From: Blakeslea trispora
Lineage: Eukaryota; Mucoromycota; Mucoromycetes; Mucorales; Choanephoraceae
DNA length: 64,000 bases
Reading direction: 5' to 3'
Assembly (NCBI GenBank): GCA_025331445.1
Contig: JAIWNE010000008.1
Span: 196,001-260,000, forward strand
A program made the translations under genes and the position numbers. Shown piece by piece: positions 45,594-58,400 of the stretch. The first letter of the stretch is position 1. Every line of letters starts with the position of its first letter. Below the pieces are notes generated by a model, which was given only the letters and a program-made list of their open reading frames with translations, ran no database searches and was not told the DNA's origin.

Positions 45594-47933
45594 TGTACTA
45601 GCCAGATCAAGCGCTCAAAATCGTAGGTATAAAAAAAGAAAAGAAAAGAGGAAAAAAAAGAAAAAGTTATTGTTATGAGGCTTTTGTATATGCCCAAGGG
45701 CTTAGTGTGCAACCATACTACAAGAGGTCTAAGCCTCAGATAGTATACAAAGTACCTTTTTTCTTTTGAATGAATGACTCAGCATTGTCTGTTCTTCTCT
45801 TATTATTATTATTCTTTTTTACCAGTAACGTGCACTCTAGTTTGAACAAAAACTGATTTTGCTTTTATCTTTTAAAAAAAGAGGAATGAAACGAGAAAGC
45901 ATTTACTATACAAATTCTTATGAAATTTGTTGAAGCTATTTGTTCTCAGAATATAGCTGTGCCTGATTGTCCTTCATTCAGCGGCACTTTTCAACAATGC
46001 TGCTTTATGAAGCAAGGTGCAGTCATTGAACTTTATTGTATAGCTAGGCTTATCAGCTGCGCACAGTTGGAAGAAGTACTTGTGCTACCTAGAAAAATAG
46101 ACACATACGCCACCCAGACACTGGGGAAATCATGGCGCAACTGACATTTATTTTGCAAAGTTTTTGTTAGCAAATATAGTGAACATCAGATAGAGAAAGT
46201 TCATAGATCTTGATGAAAGATAATGGCTAGCTCTCAAAGTAAACATAGAGGCAATGTTGAATGCATTTCAAAGTCTTTCTTAATTTCGACTTTTGATAGT
46301 GAAACGAAAGAGTGTAAACTTATTCAAAGAAAAAACACCTACAAGTGTGCTCAAGGCAATTCTTAGAGTTTGAACAAGCAAAGTTTCAGAAAAGCCTTTA
46401 ATTTAGTTCCTTTTGACTCGTCTGTTGTATTTGCAGACAATGATCCAGTTGCACTGGTGTTTTAGTATAGATCGATAGTGTACACAGGCTACTAAAGAAG
46501 AAAGATAGCTTTCCAAAAATGATTTGTTTACAAAAATAGCATAAGCATCAACATTGTACTAACTTTTTTTTTTGAGTAGTCATGGCAGCTAACTTTAACA
46601 CAAAACGAAAACAAGCTATTTATATAGACAACATAGTCTTCAAACCAAGATAGTTGGGATTATACTAAAGTCTTGTTGTTTCAATACAGTAGCATTCATT
46701 CAATCTTTTTGAATCTCAGCAGCAGAAGAAGAAGAACCAAGGTTCAAAATATGCAAGTTTTCTGTTTTTAGAATTTAAGAAATAAGCAGAAACGAAGCAT
46801 AAACAAACAGAATGAGGCATTTGGTGTTAGTAACAGGCGCTTGTAATTTCACTAGTGTTATGCTTGTTTTAGATTATAGTGAATTTGAAGCTTTTTTTTT
46901 CTTTCTCTCTGAAGGAAGGACAGGATGCATCCATTTTTAAGAAAAAAAAAAAGAGCAAGTAAAGAAATGTGTCAATAGATGAAGTTATGGTTTGTGTCGG
47001 ATAAAGCTGCTGCTCAAAATATTTGGAATATTAAATCGATTTGAACAAATCTAATGCAATGGTTTTCCAAAGTAGAACCAGCACCAAATGAAGTGTAATA
47101 ATATAATCAAAGAAATGAGATAAGCGATAATACTTTTTGACTAATTTGATTTTGTTTTGGACTTTCAAGGTATATTTTGAATAAGGGCACTCTGTTCATT
47201 ATAACTTTGCAAGTGCATGTATAGAAGTTGTTATAGACTTTATGCTTGTATTTAGAAAAATGTTTAGATTTTCGTAGCTAACTGCTTCAGATGTAAGATA
47301 TTTAGAAGACTGCTTGCCGAAAGGTACTAACATATTTAAGGAGCTTGGTGAAGAAAGACATTTTGATACTGAAAGATACCAAAAATGACATGTTACAGTA
47401 ATCGCTTGATTTAAGAGTGTTTGATATAAGAGTACGCTCAATATAAGACTGTATTTCTCAAGAATATGAAGGCTCTTAAATGAAGCAACTTTCGTAGCTA
47501 AAAATCAAATACAACGGGTATTGAAGAGCGATTAATGTAGTTGATTAAGCTTGCTGATGCATTAATGCTGTCAATTTGCTTATGTTCCTTGCTTTAGTGC
47601 ATTGGCTTCATAATAGTTTGCGCTTTTATGATTTCATCTGTGACATCAAAACTCCGAGCACACAGTTTCATACGACACCATTCTATGGCAGTGAGTAGTA
47701 TATTGCAGAGAGATAGTGGAATCTTGAATACGGATAGCGCTCAGACACAATGTTAGCGTTGCATTTTATCATTTTGTTTCTGACCCAGCCAACAAAAGCA
47801 GTAATTTGTAAAATATTGATCTCATCATGATTTCATATATTAAGAGAAAAAAAAAAGGTTTATAAATCGCCTGCCAAATGATTTTTCTCTCTCTTAATAT
47901 CATTTCAATCCCCCATAAAAACCATAAGAAAAC
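45594..47933. other. 2.3-kb gene-poor AT-rich region
   Basis: No supported exon on either strand. A TATA-like TTTATAAATC at about 47860 probably serves the small gene at 47934. Confidence 0.5.
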
Positions 47934-48149
47934 ATGTCAGCATTACATCCAAAGAACGCAGAAGAGGCCAAGGCTTTTGAAGCAGAAGGTGTCAAGAGTC
48001 AATTGGGACAATACGTAGACGTACAAGAGCGCGTTGTGAATGAAATGAAGAAGGACAATAACGTTGACAAAGATCAGCTCGAAAGAGAAATTACCAATCT
48101 TAGAAGCCTAAAGAAAGAACAAGATCTTCTGGAAAAAGTCAATCAATAA
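47934..48149 (+). CDS. Small coiled-coil protein of unknown function
   Basis: Single exon, 71 residues, ATG in a good context (AAAACATGTC) after a TATA-like element and a CT-rich leader, with AATAAA about 20 nt after the stop. The sequence is hydrophilic and rich in Glu, Lys and Gln with heptad-like spacing (DVQERVVNEMKKDNNVDKDQ, then LEREITNLRSLKKEQDLLEK). No signal peptide, no Cys. I do not recognise it. Gene-like composition and flanking signals support it being real. Confidence 0.6.
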   Translation: MSALHPKNAEEAKAFEAEGVKSQLGQYVDVQERVVNEMKKDNNVDKDQLEREITNLRSLKKEQDLLEKVNQ

Positions 48150-48779
48150 ACCATCTGCACTTTGTATAATAAAATTGAATGATATCTGTACAGTAGTACC
48201 TTGATTTAGCTTGCTTTTTTTTCTGCACAGGATGTTAGTTTCTTTGGGCGAATTATAGTCTTTGTTGATTTCTTAGAAAGACTTGCTTACAAAAACTTTA
48301 AGTAATCGTTTTGTTTGGGTGTAATGAGGGGATTGCATTGGATGCGGCATGTTGACTCTTAAAGATACTTAGATGGTCATTGCTACTCCAAAATGAAGTA
48401 ACAATTAGTGGTCATTAGATTTTCGTTCCAGAAAATGCTACGGACATTACATCTCATAAACTACTGCTGCAAGTTTTCTACAGTCGAAAAAATATGATCA
48501 TCGTGTCTCACCAACGTCTCAAGGCCAACAATTCGAGTCTGCTGAGTTCAAAGAGACTTGTAAATAATCCTTTTTGGTAATTTATAATGATTTTTCTCTT
48601 CTTCCAATTTTTTTTTGCGTCGCATAAATTATACCTTAGAACGGGCTTTTACATTATTGATATCATCTAGATCAAATCAAGCAAGAAAGGTTTTAGAAGT
48701 CACAAACTTCATTAATAATAAAAAGTCGTTGACCGCAGAATCTGATCAGTCAAAATCCACTGCTCTTTTCCCTTTGCCT
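48150..48779. other. Intergenic stretch upstream of the MFS gene
   Basis: AT-rich; the MFS reading frame stays open upstream to 48615, so a longer first exon cannot be excluded. Nothing else seen. Confidence 0.4.
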
Positions 48780-50608
48780 ATGTTAAGTATCATGTTAAGA
48801 CAATCAAAGAAGCCGTTTTTGGTTCGCTTTCGATCATGTAATCTATATGTATTAGCCACTGTCTCGATTTCTTTGTTTACTGATGTAAGTATTGACTATA
48901 TGATCTCTCTCTTTTTCTACAAACACTGATGGATTATCACAGATGCTTGTTTACAGCATTGTTATACCTATTAGTAAGCCCAAGTTGAGAAAAGCAAATA
49001 ACAGAGAGTAAGTGTAGTTGACTGTTTTTATTGTCTTTTTGATATCAGTGCCTTTTGTCATCGATGCGTTACAAAATGGTAAATCTCCAGATGCTGGGCC
49101 GGATCCGTATCATAGTGAGGTATCAAATGGAGAGAGCGTATCAAAAGATACTGGTATTCTTCTAGCTTTGTTTTCAATTGGTTTATTGGTGGGCTCTCCA
49201 ATTCTAGGTTATCTAGGTACCATTTTTTGCTATACTTTACCAATGACAACTGTTTAAATTAATTTGTTTGATTAGCTGACCGAATGAAGCACCGACAATG
49301 GCCAATGGTAGCTGGCATTGCTGGGCTTTTGGGTGCTACATTTTTGTTCTTATTCGCCAACGCATATTGGCAATTACTTCTTGCTCGCTTTTTACAGGGA
49401 TTTTCGGATGCTTGCGTTTGGACTCTTGGAATGTGTTTGATTGCAGACACATTTCCTCTAGAGGAATTGGGAACTCAAGTAAACACAGTTATCTTGTCTA
49501 TTTATTCTTGCCATACTAAAATACAAATGTAATAGATGGGAAAAGTTTTATTGTTTCATTCAATAGGCCTAGTGTCAGGAAGTCCTATAGGCGGTAAGAA
49601 ACAACCAAAAAAATTCCCCCTCTAAAATTGCCGAACTTTCTTAACAGACTTTTTTGTAGGTGGTAATTTCATAACTCAAGTCAACTTTAATGTTGATCTA
49701 ATAGTCATACTCTTTTATTTATAGCATTATATCAATCAGCAGGGTACAAGGCGCCTTTTATTCTGTGTATATGTCTGGCTGGAATAGATTTATTACTACG
49801 ATTGTTTCTTATAGAACGCCGTAACCGACCACCAGAGTGGTTTACAGATAAAGCAATGACAATTGATAAGTTAACAGCCATCTCAGATACACAAGAGGAC
49901 AACAAAAACAACCATAGCGTCACAGTCATTCAGCTCCTTCGTCACCCACGATTGTTGGCTGCTCTGTTGTTGGCTTTTGCAAATGGATGTGTCTACAATG
50001 TGTTTGAACCAACACTCACAGTGCGCTTGTCCACTGAATGGGGGTATAATTCAAGCCAAATAGGCTTAGTGTTTCTAGCTCAAGTAATTCCGACTTTTAT
50101 TGCTACACCTATCTCTGGCTACCTTACGGACAAGCTTGGACCAAAAATCGTGTGTGTAACTACACTTGTCATTTGCTCTATTACCATGTTTCTGATTGGT
50201 ATTCCTAGCAGTTCAACTGCGGGTGGTATTGTGCCTCTTATTGTCATTTTTGCGATCCAAGGGTTTACTGCATTTGCCTTTGTAACGCCTGTATTGCCAG
50301 AGATTGCACATGTGGTACAGGAACTAAATACAGAAGGTGGAGATTCAGGACAAGCAATGAGCTATGCTTTCTTTAATATCGCATTTGCTCTTGGAGGTCT
50401 GGTAGGACCTTTAATAGGTGGCTTCTTGTATGGTGAAATTGGCTTTTTGTACATGTGCATAGTTATTGGAGCCTTTTTGGTTGTGTGTGTACCTTATGTC
50501 GCGATATTTACAGGAGAGCGTGGCAAGTGGATAGTTCGACCCCAAGATAAATGTACGAATGAACAGAGTATTGATGAGAATCCTGCTCAACCATCTACTG
50601 CCCTATAA
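48780..50608 (+). CDS. MFS transporter (DHA1/VMAT-like), with a likely 3-nt microexon
   Basis: Exons 48780-48884, 48943-48973, 49049-49216, 49276-49478, 49536-49593, 49660-49662 (3 nt) and 49725-50608 give 483 residues and about twelve membrane helices. Motif A is GYLADRMKHRQW; the helix 4-5 region has LLLARFLQGFSDACVWTLGM; the second half repeats it (GYLTDKLGPKIV) and ends with FALGGLVGPLIGGFLYGEIG. A polar loop of about 35 residues separates the halves. The resemblance to the SLC18 group suggests a proton antiporter, substrate unknown. The start could be at 48780 or 48792. The 3-nt exon restores PIGGALYQSAGYKAPF; reading straight across would lose one Gly. Confidence 0.85.
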
Positions 50609-50975
50609 TCGGAAAGTAGTCTACTTATCTTCTTATTCTATACAAGAACAAATAAATAGACATTCAATCCGAGCACACAATTAGATACTTGTTAAACCTT
50701 ATGATATCTTTTGCTTTACTGTCAATAGAAGACGATGATTCAGCATGATTTTTGGTTTTCGCATACCATTAATGAATACATGAGAAAAATCATCCTAATT
50801 TGCCTCTCTCAAATACTTGGTTGTAGTGTCTACGCAATATATAAAATCCGTCTCAATTTCAGGTTAAAAGAAAACCTAGTCATTGCTTACTATGCTTTGT
50901 CAGCAAATGCATTTATTCGAGTTTTAAATTTCTACATCCAGCGTTGTTCTATCTTTTACTAATACGCTTTATACA

Positions 50976-51761
50976 ATGTTTACTGGTCTTGTTGAAATTA
51001 TGGGCAAAGTCTCCTCTATCAAGGAGCAAGACAACACTGAGTCTGGCGGCAATGGCTGGACCATTACCATCTCAGAAGCTACCGAGATCTTGACAGATTG
51101 CCATATTGGAGATAGTATTGCCATCAACGGTATGTATGAACAGGTTGCTTGAATTGGTGACTTGCTATAGCATTACTATAGGTACTTGTTTAACTGTCAC
51201 TGAATTTGACGCCAACTCTTTCAAAGTGGGTGTTGCACCAGAAACCTTGAGGTGCACTAACCTAGGTAATTTTATCTTTCAAAAAAAGAAAGGAAATGCT
51301 AATATGTTATTTGCTGCTTAGGCGACTTGAAAGAAGGTGATAACGTCAACTTGGAGCGCGCCATGGATTCCAAAAAACGATTTGGAGGCCACATGGTTCA
51401 AGGCCATGTTGACACTACAGTGAAAATGATTGATATTAAGCCTGAAGGTAACTCGATATGGTTTACTTTCCAAATGGACTCAGCCGATAAAGAGAAGATG
51501 AGATATATCATTCCAAAGGGCTACGTCTGCTTGGATGGTACTTCTTTAACTGTTTGCGATGTCAATGACACTGAGCGTACCTTTTCTATCATGATGATTG
51601 CTCATACTCAAGCTCATGTCATCATGCCTTCTAAGAAAGTGGGCGACCGCGTAAATGTAGAGGTAGATATGTTAGCCAAGTACGCTCTCAAGAGTTTGGA
51701 AGAAGCTATCATCAGCAACCAAGGAATTGAAGACCTTGTCAAGCGTGTATTGAAGCAATAA
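50976..51761 (+). CDS. RIB5: Riboflavin synthase
   Basis: Makes riboflavin from two lumazine molecules, the last step of vitamin B2 synthesis, in the cytosol. Exons 50976-51129, 51182-51265 and 51322-51761 give 225 residues, the usual length. Two homologous lumazine-binding halves: MFTGLVEIMGKVSSI, SIAINGTCLTVTEFD, FKVGVAPETLR, TNLGDLKEGDNVNLERAM, GGHMVQGHVDTT, then VCLDGTSLTVCDV, FSIMMIAHTQ and VNVEVDMLAKY. All catalytic landmarks appear intact. Confidence 0.96.
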
Positions 51762-52312
51762 ACAAATGAATTAGTAATGAAAAAAGGGACTAAATATCAG
51801 GTATGAATGATAGTTCACTGTCTTCTTGAAGGTTGACTATAAGCTCTGAGTGAGCAAGTGTCTTGTATATTGCCAATACTATAACTGTCTAAATGCAAAC
51901 GGCGTTTACTTTTTGTTTCATACAAATTTTTAATTTAATAGTCAATTACATTCAACCCAAAGGGCTGGATTTACTAAAAGGCCAGTGAAAAAAAAATTGC
52001 TTCGTTTTTTTTTTCCTTGTGATCTTTTGTTTCGTATCTCTTCCCGAGTATAACCACTTTATATCTTTTTACACCCATAAGGATGCTTACTGCTTCTTTG
52101 AATTATCTTTCCTAACCAGTTTCTTGTACTATATTATTGACTACTATTTTGTCATGAGGCCCAAGAGCTCATTGGTTCTATATTATTTAGGATTTACATG
52201 TCTTTCTTTTTTCCATCTGTTTGTTATCACTATATTTTCATCAATGAAGTACAGATTTTATTATATATGTATATAGTATTAGAATTATATTAAGTTTGTA
52301 CATCTACAGAAT
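51762..52312. other. Intergenic stretch, convergent gene ends
   Basis: Lies between the ends of riboflavin synthase and CotH-like gene 2. An 85-codon hydrophobic frame at 52019-52276 is AT-driven and not credible. Nothing else seen. Confidence 0.5.
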
Positions 52313-54096
52313 CTAACGAGAAGGGTGTGGTTTCTTGTAAAAGGCTTTGATGTTTTCAGAAGACTTCTGAATCCACTCCTTGAGACCAGTCAAAGAAATG
52401 TGTCCAGTAGGGCCATTGATAGCATCATCAAATGAAACAGTGTTCAATCTTGTAGCAAAATCGCCAGCTACAGTGAGATTGACAAACACCTTTTCGATGT
52501 AGCCAAAAGAACCTTGAAGTCTATTGCTGGGGCTGTCACCACCAGAAATCAAAGCTTTACCTAATTTAGGTAGACTTTGATCCCATACAACATCCTCTCT
52601 TATCATGCTCACCAAATCATTAATACGGTTGTTCATGGTAACAGGGTTGACTAATTTGTCAGTGATCTCACGAATCAATTGCTCGAACTGATCGCTGAAT
52701 TCTCTAATGCTTAATAATTTGCTTGTCAAAGGACGGACCATCAAACCAGGGTATTTCTTGTAGTCGCCATCCCACATATCATCAAGATAAGTGATAGTGT
52801 TACCGAGAATTGTGTCCATATCAGAAGAGACCCAGAAGAACTTGTTAGTCTTGGGAAGCTGGGCAATGTAATAGTTATCTGCCATAGTACAGTAGCCATC
52901 TGAGTAGCCCATGATTTTTTCTAAAGCCATACTGCGAAGGAAAGCGTCAACATCTAACTTTTGCTTCCAAGCCTCGACAGCTTTGGGACCCTCAATAGGT
53001 GCGTTTGCAATAAACTCAGTAAAGTCCATCAGAGGTTGGTAGTCATCTTCCTTATCACCTTTAGCATTGACCTTAACCTTGTATTGTCCATCCTGATAAG
53101 CAGTGATGTTGCCATCGTAAAAGTCTAAATCTGAGATGTGCTTTTCTCTTCCTGATTCAAGAGTTTCAAAAACACCTTGGTATAAGTTACCATTTTCGTA
53201 ATCCTTGTCACCATCTTCAAAGACGTTAGCCATCCATGGGTTTTGGAAGGTATCGATTATACCAAACAGACCAACATCTTTGTTATTGATAATGAGACGG
53301 CAGAAAGAGAATTCAGAGGAGACAAGACCAACAGACTTGATGACATCGTAAGCGAGTTGTTCACGAAGATAAGAAGGATCGGTTGCCAAAGCTCTGAGCT
53401 TAACACGACGGTAGTCAAACAAGCTATCCTTCTTTTTCAACTTGACGTTATAAGACAACTTGCTCATCCAAGTACTACTACGGCCGGCCAAAGTTATTCT
53501 GACATTCTCGAAATGATACTTTTCTTTCAAACCAATGTAAGTCAGCTTAGTTTTGACTTTACAGTCTTCACAAGTGATGTTTTTGTGCAACACGTCAAAG
53601 TCATCTTGAGGACCCTCGATAGAAATAGTTGGAATTTGGCCGTCTATGTGTAAGTCAGACTTGATACGATGAATGGCATCCAAAGGCTTGTAAAGCTGGG
53701 GAAGCTTAGCGATTTCTTGAGTATTCCAAGTGCGATTGAAAAATTCATAGACGGTATTTTCGGAAACAGGTTTACGCAGAAATGATTCAGCAGAATCTGT
53801 CAAATTTTTTGTCTTGTCAATCTTGATGTAATGATATCCAGATCGAGCAATGGGTGCCTGACCCGAGTGAAGTACTGAAGTGTCTTCGTCAGGAATTAGA
53901 GGATAAGTCACATTATCGACGACAACACCCATACTGTGAGTACTGCTAATAGCATTGATGACGCTGTAGTCAATCAAACCATCTTGTTGACCAGCAGCTA
54001 CAAGACTTAATAGAGCAAATGCTAAAAGAAGATTAACACCATTGATTCAAAAGTAATGATAGTAACATGCTTACCAATAGGTAGTTTACTGAGCAT
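52313..54096 (-). CDS. CotH-family secreted protein kinase-like protein 2
   Basis: Exons 54096-54075 (22 nt) and 54021-52313 give 576 residues. A clear signal peptide (MLSKLPIGAFALLSLVAAG) precedes the family body: VRITLAGRSSTWMSKLSYNV, LRALATDPSYLREQL, INNKDVGLFGIIDTF, WVSSDMDTILG with the D-x-D site, and SFDDAINGPTGHISLTG near the end. The C-terminus (KKPHPSR) is polar, so no GPI anchor is predicted. Gene 1 of the same strand lies 10.6 kb away; the two have different intron numbers and low apparent identity, so they are old paralogues rather than a fresh tandem copy. Confidence 0.92.
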
Positions 54097-54144
54097 AGCT
54101 ATTGCGATGAAACAAGGAAGATGATCTTAATGGAAATCTTGTCA

Positions 54145-54152
54145 TATTTATA
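54145..54152 (-). promoter_or_regulatory. TATA box of CotH-like gene 2
   Basis: Minus-strand TATAAATA 49 nt before the start codon. Confidence 0.6.
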
Positions 54153-54543
54153 TCTGCACCTTCTATAGTCCGATCAAGTTTATAAAAGTCTTAGTCTACT
54201 ATAGCTCAAACTCAACTAATTTACTTTTTCTCACCATGCGTCGATAGAAAGCATATCGAATTGTTTATACCTTTCACCCTTCATATTTGTGTTTGTTACG
54301 CTTGGCAGTAAACATTGCCATGCAACTTGCCCTTTTTTGAGGAGCTTGCTTGTCGAGCAAATGTAAGGAGTCATCATTATGAGTTCTTTTTTTTTCTGGT
54401 CTATCTAACAGCAGTCCCCCCAATCACAAGCTATGATTGTACTTTAGGCTTTTTTTTTTTACTATGGCCCAAAAAGGCATAATTTTTCTTTTACTCCTCT
54501 CGCTCGTCTGCTCTCTTACTGACTTCTTTGCCTTTTGACGACT
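54153..54543. promoter_or_regulatory. Divergent promoter region, CotH-like gene 2 and MED10
   Basis: About 390 bp with CT-rich sequence just before the MED10 start and poly-T runs; no coding potential. Confidence 0.45.
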
Positions 54544-55131
54544 ATGGAAACGCAAGAAAAAAGTAGTGCTCGCCAAGAAGTAGAGGATCAGTTGAATGAG
54601 TTGTTGCAAAAGCTTTTTGAGTTGAGCGTGATTGTCTATGATTTTCAACCTGATGGCAATAAACTTGTTTGGAAGAAAATGTAGATAATACAGCCAAGTT
54701 TTGCATTCTTATTACTGACACTGTTGGCTATAGAAATAGCATCATTGAGCACTACAAGGAGATAGAGCAACTGAAGGATGGGATTGATTCATTTATCCCT
54801 GAGGAGGTGATAAAGTAAGTCAATTTCCAATTGTTAAACTGAGGAATTTAACCAGTTTGTTGTAACTACAGCTTTGTGGAGCATGGCAAGAATCCTGAGA
54901 TATTTACACAAGGATTTGTTGAAAGAACAGCCACTGAGAACCAGTTTACCAACGGCAAGATCAATGCTGTCAAGGTAAGATGATAATGCATATGGATCAA
55001 TCCTTATTAAGTCGTGTTTCATTTGCAAACAGGAATTCCGAGAGTTGCTTTCCGGAGAATTCACCAAATCTTTTCCTGACCTTTATGATAACGCTGATGG
55101 TATGCTAAATACATCTGAGACGGATATCTGA
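54544..55131 (+). CDS. MED10: Mediator complex subunit 10
   Basis: Middle-module Mediator subunit (Nut2 in yeast) for RNA polymerase II transcription. Exons 54544-54680, 54734-54814, 54872-54974 and 55033-55131 give 139 residues. Core motifs: LQKLFELSVIVYDFQPDGNK, INSIIEHYKEIEQLKD, FIPEEVINFVEHGKNPEIFT, NGKINAVKEFRELL. The last exon may instead be spliced at GGTATG (55099), which would change only the last few residues. Confidence 0.92.
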
Positions 55132-55427
55132 TACAATTACATACATACACTTCACATCATACATAATATCAAATGCACATAAACAACATACTACATAAAC
55201 ATACACACATTTATTATTCAAACGTACATATGCTACACAAAAAAAGTATGTTCGTAATTAAACTGTTGTCTTTTCTGACTTAATTTTTGATAACATGCAG
55301 ACACATGCATGCAATCGTTAAAAAAAAAAAAGGTTTATTTGTTAAACGGACAAAAAGGCAAACAAAATTAGGCATCATACTGATACTAATGGACAGCTTT
55401 TGATAGATAAGATATACATGAAATAAT

Positions 55428-58400
55428 TTAGATAGAGTCCATACGTTGAGGTCTATGCAGATCAGATAGATTAACAAGAGCAACAAGCTTTTGAACATTG
55501 GGTAGATTTAACTAAAAGAAAGAAAGGTGTTAAGCTACATTTCAACTTTTGATGCTAATTCAATAAACTTACATAACTAGGAATATAAGAGCTAGCAGCA
55601 ACGTTATGTGGTTCAGGTTGATCGTAATCACTATCCTCTAATGATACATTGTCTAGTAACAGAATATCACCAGTATCGCTGCTGCTCACTCGAGAAGCAA
55701 CGGCTCTTAAAATTTCATTGCTGATTGGTTCCTGTATATTATTGTTAATACCTTTACGCTGTTATATGCAATGAAAACAACTTGCCTCATAATCTGCAAC
55801 ACAATAGTTCTGAATAAGCTTCTGAACTTGGGTAGGAGCTAAGAACCAACAGACGTCATAGATGATCTTGATATCATCCAGTGTTGCTTTCTTAAGTTGT
55901 AGTAATTTGGTAGCCTGCATCAAGTGCTCGAGCTGGTTAGTGGCTTCTGAAACATCATGGGCCTTGCACCATTCTTCTAAACGAGTGATATTGTATTGAA
56001 TCTGCATAGCTATTTACAGAGAGAATGATCAATATTCTAGCTGTACACTCTTCCTTGATATAAGAACCTACCTCTCTTCCAAGAGTTGAAGTTACGTCGC
56101 ATGACAAGGTCATTAAATGTGGTGACACCAATTAACTTCAGTAACTCTATTAACACTTGCTCTATCACATAGGGCTCAACATAATAACTCTTCATAGTAC
56201 GATAAATGCGGTTCAAGAAATTGAGCAAATCATCCATGGAGAATGCAGGTTGACTATTGCTAGACAAGATTTTACCAAAGAATCTGTTTGAATCACTAGC
56301 AATGAAGCCAGGCAAAGATTGGTTTTCGATAACAGCAGGGATTGCCATCTTGTTGAGTTTCTTCTTAAGCTCGCACAACCAATGGTGGTAAATGTTATCT
56401 TGTAGACATTGAAGCTCAAACTTCATGGTTGATATAAGCTTTTCAAAGTCATGCCATCCGACAGCACGACGACCATGGATTGAGTTGTAATGCATTTCTC
56501 TTTCAAGCTCTTGTTCCACAGAATAGACAAGAGAAAGCAATTCGTGAGTATTGCTTAACCAGTAAGAGCATGGCACAATGGTCTCTTCACCAGTAAATGA
56601 CTTGAAAAAAATGAGTAACATGTATTAAGCAACAAGTCGTGTAATGATGAAGCTTACCAAACAGTCTTTTTGAATAGTATCCATGGCTCTAAAGAGGAGT
56701 CGTTCTGACTCAACAAGATAGCCAAGACGCCACATTTGAGTAACACACTTTCCGATAATATGAACAGGGAACAGAACTTCTTCACGAGCAGGCATCTTTT
56801 GCATCTCTGGAGGAACAATCTTAAGTGTATGAATTAAGCCTTCAATGATTTCTTCTTCTAATGTCTCACTGTCTTGCAAAAGATTGTTGATAGCTTCTTC
56901 AGGGTTACCAATCTTCTCAGCATCTAAGCTACCACGTTGACCAATCTGCTTGGGCAACATCTGTTCTGGTTCGGCATAAACCACTTCTTTGCTGTTGGGG
57001 ATAATGTCAGCTCTTTTTTCTCCAATACTACTACGACGCATGTTGCTAGCAAGGGTACTTGGCGAGTGAGCACGAGGATCGGCTCGAGGGTCAGCTCGAG
57101 GATCAGCACTTGTAGAGCGACCGCGATTGTTATAATCGGGTGACATACCTCGACGATCATAGCCGCGCTGAGGAGACAAAGTACGGTTTGCGTTCATTGA
57201 GGGCTGACGCTTAGGATGACTCTTCAAAGACTGTGAGAGTTGAGCCTTTAATGCAACGATCTGACTCTTTAGTTCAGCAACTTCATCATCACCAGCAGCA
57301 GTAAAGGCGCCTCCTGGACTTATTGGAGAGCTTGTGGATCGAAGTTGTTGTTGAGTGTTTGTCTGCTTTAGCTTCATGATCTCTTCTTTCTGACGGGTCA
57401 AGTCTTCGTTTAAACGAGCAATCTCCAGGTCCTGCTTCTTTATCTTGTCCATTGAATTGCGATAGTCAGCCTGTAGACTAGTGCGTTCAGTTTGCAATTT
57501 CTGGAGTTCAAGTTCGAGATCAGAAGATGCCTCCAACGATTTCTCGAGATCCTTGGTCTTCTTGTCTAACTTATCATATTTTTCTTCCCAGCCCTTTACC
57601 TGTTTTTCCAAGTTTTGAGCCTTGTTTCTCAACTGATCTTTCTCTTCTTTATGTTGAGTGATATCGTGTGCAAGTTCGACCACTCTACTTTCAAGATTCA
57701 TTGAGATTTCCTTAAAGTGGTTAGCTGAGCGAGCATCTTGTCGAAGAGCAATCAATTGCTTTTGGGCCAAGTGCACACGGATACAGGTCTGAAGCTTGAT
57801 CACATGTTCGCGCTTTGCCTTGAATTCTTTGCGTACTTGCCAGCCACGCATCAGGCTCTGGATCTTGATGGCAGCAAAGTGTTCACGAATATGAGCAAAT
57901 GACTTGCGTGTCAAATGGGCTCTCACAGCAGCCTGCATGTGGATCACAAATGCGCGTTGCTTCAAGTATTTCTTTCGCTGAATGTAGCGACGCCATTCCT
58001 TTTGGATCTTGATAACAGCGATTTCTTGACGAGCAATTTCTAATTTGCGTACACCCATTTTTTGTCTTGCAACTCTTTGAAGGCGAGCAATCAACTCAAG
58101 CTTGCGAAGATAATTGATACGTACAATGAAACGACGCATGTTCTTTTGAAGCAAGATTGTACATTCATCCCATCTTTCACGTCGACATTTTTCCAAGTAA
58201 GCAAGCTACATAATAGTCAGAATTCTGAACGTCCAAATTTTTTTCAAGAATAATAGATCGCTTACCTGACCAGCACGGAAAAAGATCTTTGTCAAACCAA
58301 TTTGATATTTGTCTGGATCAGCAATATATTTGTCCAGGATGACACGACAAAGTTGATTGATGTCAGGCGAAAGATTGGGATCCCAATATTTGGAGCTGAC

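Noticed and set aside
49594..49724. Reading the 131-nt MFS gap as one plain intron
   Set aside because: Possible by phase, but it removes a conserved Gly and ignores the internal acceptor/donor pair that divides it into two typical-size introns; left open for transcript evidence.
52019..52276. 85-codon hydrophobic plus frame
   Set aside because: AT-driven Phe/Tyr/Ile-rich reading between convergent gene ends; no membrane-protein family features and no transcription signals.
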